Source: Chloroflexota bacterium
Lineage (GTDB): Bacteria > Chloroflexota > Anaerolineae > UBA1429
Direction: 5' to 3'
NCBI GenBank assembly: GCA_012729455.1
Contig: JAAYDC010000029.1
Coordinates: 79,174 to 143,173 of the forward strand
Length of the DNA: 64,000 nucleotides
Numbering within the stretch: position 1 is the first letter of the stretch; each line of letters starts with the position of its first letter. Below the pieces are notes generated by a model, which saw nothing but the letters and a program-made list of their open reading frames with translations, had not been told where the DNA came from and made no database searches. The position numbers were made by a program, and so were the translations under genes. Positions 62,741 to 64,000 of the stretch are shown one piece after another.

Positions 62741-63400
62741 TTAATCTTGCAAGACGCGCTTGCGCTTGGCAGCCGACGTCTTGTGAGCCTTGCGCAGATA
62801 GACCAGGCCATTGGTAGGACCAGGCACGGCCCCGCGCACCAGCACCAGATTGCGTTCGGCATCCACCTGCACCACTTCCTGGTTTAGGGTGGTACGCTTT
62901 ACCGCACCGAGCTGGCCGGGCATCTTGAGCCCTTTATCGACATGCCCCGGAGTAGTGCCGGCGCCTGACGAACCGCGCGCACGCGTGCGGTCAGAGGCAC
63001 CGTGAGTGGTTGGCTGACGTTTGAAATGATGGCGCTTGATGCCGCCGGCAAAGCCCTTGCCCTTGGAAATACCCGTCACGTCAACCAGGTCGCCGATGGA
63101 AAACAACGAGGCGTCGATCACTTGCCCAAGGGTGTATTTATCGACATCGTCGGTGCGCACTTCGCGCAGGTTGGCGACCTTAGGCAGATTGCCGAGGTGC
63201 CCGGCTTCGCCCTTGGTCAACTTTTTGGCAATGCCAAAGCCGATCTGGATGGCGTTATAACCATCGTTAGCGACCGTCTTGATCTGGGTGACATAGCAGG
63301 GGCCAGCTTCGATGACCGTAACGGGGATGACCTCGCCGCTTTCCACAAAGACGCGGGTCATGCCGATCTTTTTGCCCAGTAGTGCTTGTTTCGTGCTCAT
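62741..63400 (-). CDS. rplC: Ribosomal protein uL3
   Basis: 219 residues. LLGKKIGMTRVFVESGEVIP, GFAGGIKRHHFKRQPTTHGA and the loop with GSSGAGTTPGHVDKGLKMPG are diagnostic of L3. Preceded by a 103-base gap after rpsJ. Confidence 0.98.
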   Translation of the reverse strand: MSTKQALLGKKIGMTRVFVESGEVIPVTVIEAGPCYVTQIKTVANDGYNAIQIGFGIAKKLTKGEAGHLGNLPKVANLREVRTDDVDKYTLGQVIDASLFSIGDLVDVTGISKGKGFAGGIKRHHFKRQPTTHGASDRTRARGSSGAGTTPGHVDKGLKMPGQLGAVKRTTLNQEVVQVDAERNLVLVRGAVPGPTNGLVYLRKAHKTSAAKRKRVLQD

Positions 63401-63433
63401 AAATCCCTCCGAGAGCCATTTACTGGTACAGCC

Positions 63434-63455
63434 ACCAGCGCCTGGTTACGCTGGT
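63434..63455 (-). other. Stem-loop in the rpsJ-rplC gap
   Basis: Seven-base-pair stem ACCAGCG/CGCTGGT around an eight-base loop, within the unusually long 103-base gap between rpsJ and rplC. It could be a processing or regulatory structure of the operon mRNA; no known class recognised. Confidence 0.4.
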
Positions 63456-63503
63456 AGGGCTGCGGGTTTAAGCCACAGCTCTCTTGGTAATGGTATGCGG
63501 TTG

Positions 63504-63815
63504 TTAGAGTTTGATCTCGATATCCACGCCAGCCGGCAGGTCCAGCCGCATGAGGGTATCCACAGTCTTGGCGTTCGGGTCGAGCACATCGATGAGGCGC
63601 TTGTGAGTGCGGATCTCGAGCTGCTCGCGCGAATCGCGGTCGATAAAGGTAGCGCGCGCCACCGAATACTTTTCGATGCGCGTCGGAAGCGGAACGGGCC
63701 CAACCACGGCAGCGCCAGTGCGCTCGGCCGCGTCGACGATCTGGCGCGCCGAGAGGTCCAGAACGCGATGATCATATGCCTTTAAGCGAATGCGGATCCT
63801 CTGCTGTTTGGCCAT
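63504..63815 (-). CDS. rpsJ: Ribosomal protein uS10
   Basis: 103 residues, the standard length. [40 protein letters not shown] and [20 protein letters not shown] are diagnostic. First ribosomal gene after tuf in the transcript; S10 also serves as NusE in transcription antitermination. Confidence 0.98.
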   Translation of the reverse strand: MAKQQRIRIRLKAYDHRVLDLSARQIVDAAERTGAAVVGPVPLPTRIEKYSVARATFIDRDSREQLEIRTHKRLIDVLDPNAKTVDTLMRLDLPAGVDIEIKL

Positions 63816-63834
63816 GCCTTGCTCCCTCGAAATA

Positions 63835-63864
63835 GCGTGCCTGGCAGTTGCCCGCCAGGCACGC
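63835..63864 (-). other. Strong stem-loop between tuf and rpsJ
   Basis: Perfect 11-base-pair stem (GCGTGCCTGGC and its complement) with an eight-base loop, 10 bases after the tuf stop and 19 before rpsJ on the minus strand. No T-run follows, so it is more likely a partial terminator, attenuator or RNase processing site that uncouples tuf and S10 levels. Confidence 0.6.
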
Positions 63865-63874
63865 TCTTGACTTG

Positions 63875-64000
63875 TTACGAAATCAACGACGTGATGACGC
63901 CAGCGCCCACCGTGCGGCCGCCCTCGCGGATGGCAAAGTGCAGACCGACTTCTAGCGCCACAGGGGTGATCAGCTTGATCGTCAGGTTGGCGTTATCACC
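63875..64000 (-). CDS. tuf: Elongation factor Tu (partial, C-terminus only)
   Basis: The last 41 residues and stop codon; the rest lies beyond the right edge. [20 protein letters not shown] and [16 protein letters not shown] are the conserved final strands of EF-Tu domain III. EF-Tu brings aminoacyl-tRNA to the ribosome. The placement just upstream of rpsJ is the classic str-S10 junction. Confidence 0.97.
   Translation of the reverse strand, partial: GDNANLTIKLITPVALEVGLHFAIREGGRTVGAGVITSLIS

Noticed and set aside
1..64000. CRISPR arrays, tRNA or rRNA genes, prophage genes
   Set aside because: No regularly spaced repeats, no cloverleaf-like sequences noticed in the intergenic gaps, and no phage structural genes. 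tRNA detection by eye is limited, so a covariance search would be decisive.

Overview
The window looks like a piece of a high-GC, anaerobic bacterial chromosome, most likely Chloroflexota (Anaerolineae-like). This is an inference from gene content: a complete S10-spc-alpha ribosomal operon with zinc-type S14 and S4, an NfnAB electron-bifurcating transhydrogenase, a UbiA-type polyprenyl-phosphate phosphoribosyltransferase, ArsA/Get3-type ATPases with an Hsp20-like tail, and lipoprotein ABC systems. No tRNA, rRNA or CRISPR array was seen.

Layout. 1-7781 (minus): a co-directional block with a membrane-bound LuxR-Kelch regulator, OsmC, lipoamide dehydrogenase, DUF503, two small membrane proteins, NfnA-NfnB and a SIS-domain protein. 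7889-9489 (plus): a small protein and an ArsA/Get3-Hsp20 ATPase. 9486-16845 (minus): a GcvT-like protein, a class-III aminotransferase and an aldo/keto reductase (AKR) that formed one overlapping operon. The AKR is now destroyed: its two halves lie at 14414-13552 and 10582-10373, on either side of a 2.97-kb AT-rich insert (about 10583-13551) with Firmicutes-like gene remnants, one intact DUF1508 gene with its own promoter and terminator, and two 74-bp repeats whose ends recall IS200/IS605-type elements. 16966-20047: an Hsp70-family protein, a patatin phospholipase and an SCP2-like protein. 20223-25841 (plus): a Dlt-like cluster (adenylation enzyme, GNAT, acyl carrier protein, MBOAT, SGNH-like membrane protein). 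25838-31090 (minus): a Liv-type ABC importer without ATPases, together with two amidohydrolases. 31199-37969 (plus): an uncharacterised accessory operon (GNAT-VOC fusion, serine hydrolase, UroD-like protein, glycosidase-like protein, AAC(3)-like protein). 37923-46893: a solute-binding lipoprotein, a FAD oxidoreductase, a uronate-isomerase-like protein, PepF, a methyltransferase, a Nudix hydrolase and a UbiA-type transferase. 46905-64000 (minus): the ribosomal superoperon from tuf (partial) to rpsI, closed by a clear intrinsic terminator.

Several non-essential genes carry apparent frameshifts (adenylation enzyme, AAC(3)-like, Nudix, AKR), whereas the ribosomal block is intact. This is either real gene decay or assembly error and should be checked in reads. 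The best candidates for something new are the Dlt-like acylation cluster with an extra GNAT, the transmembrane LuxR-Kelch regulator, and the 31-38 kb operon, in which two neighbouring enzymes share an N-terminal helical module. The insertion that split the AKR gene can be reconstructed almost to the base.
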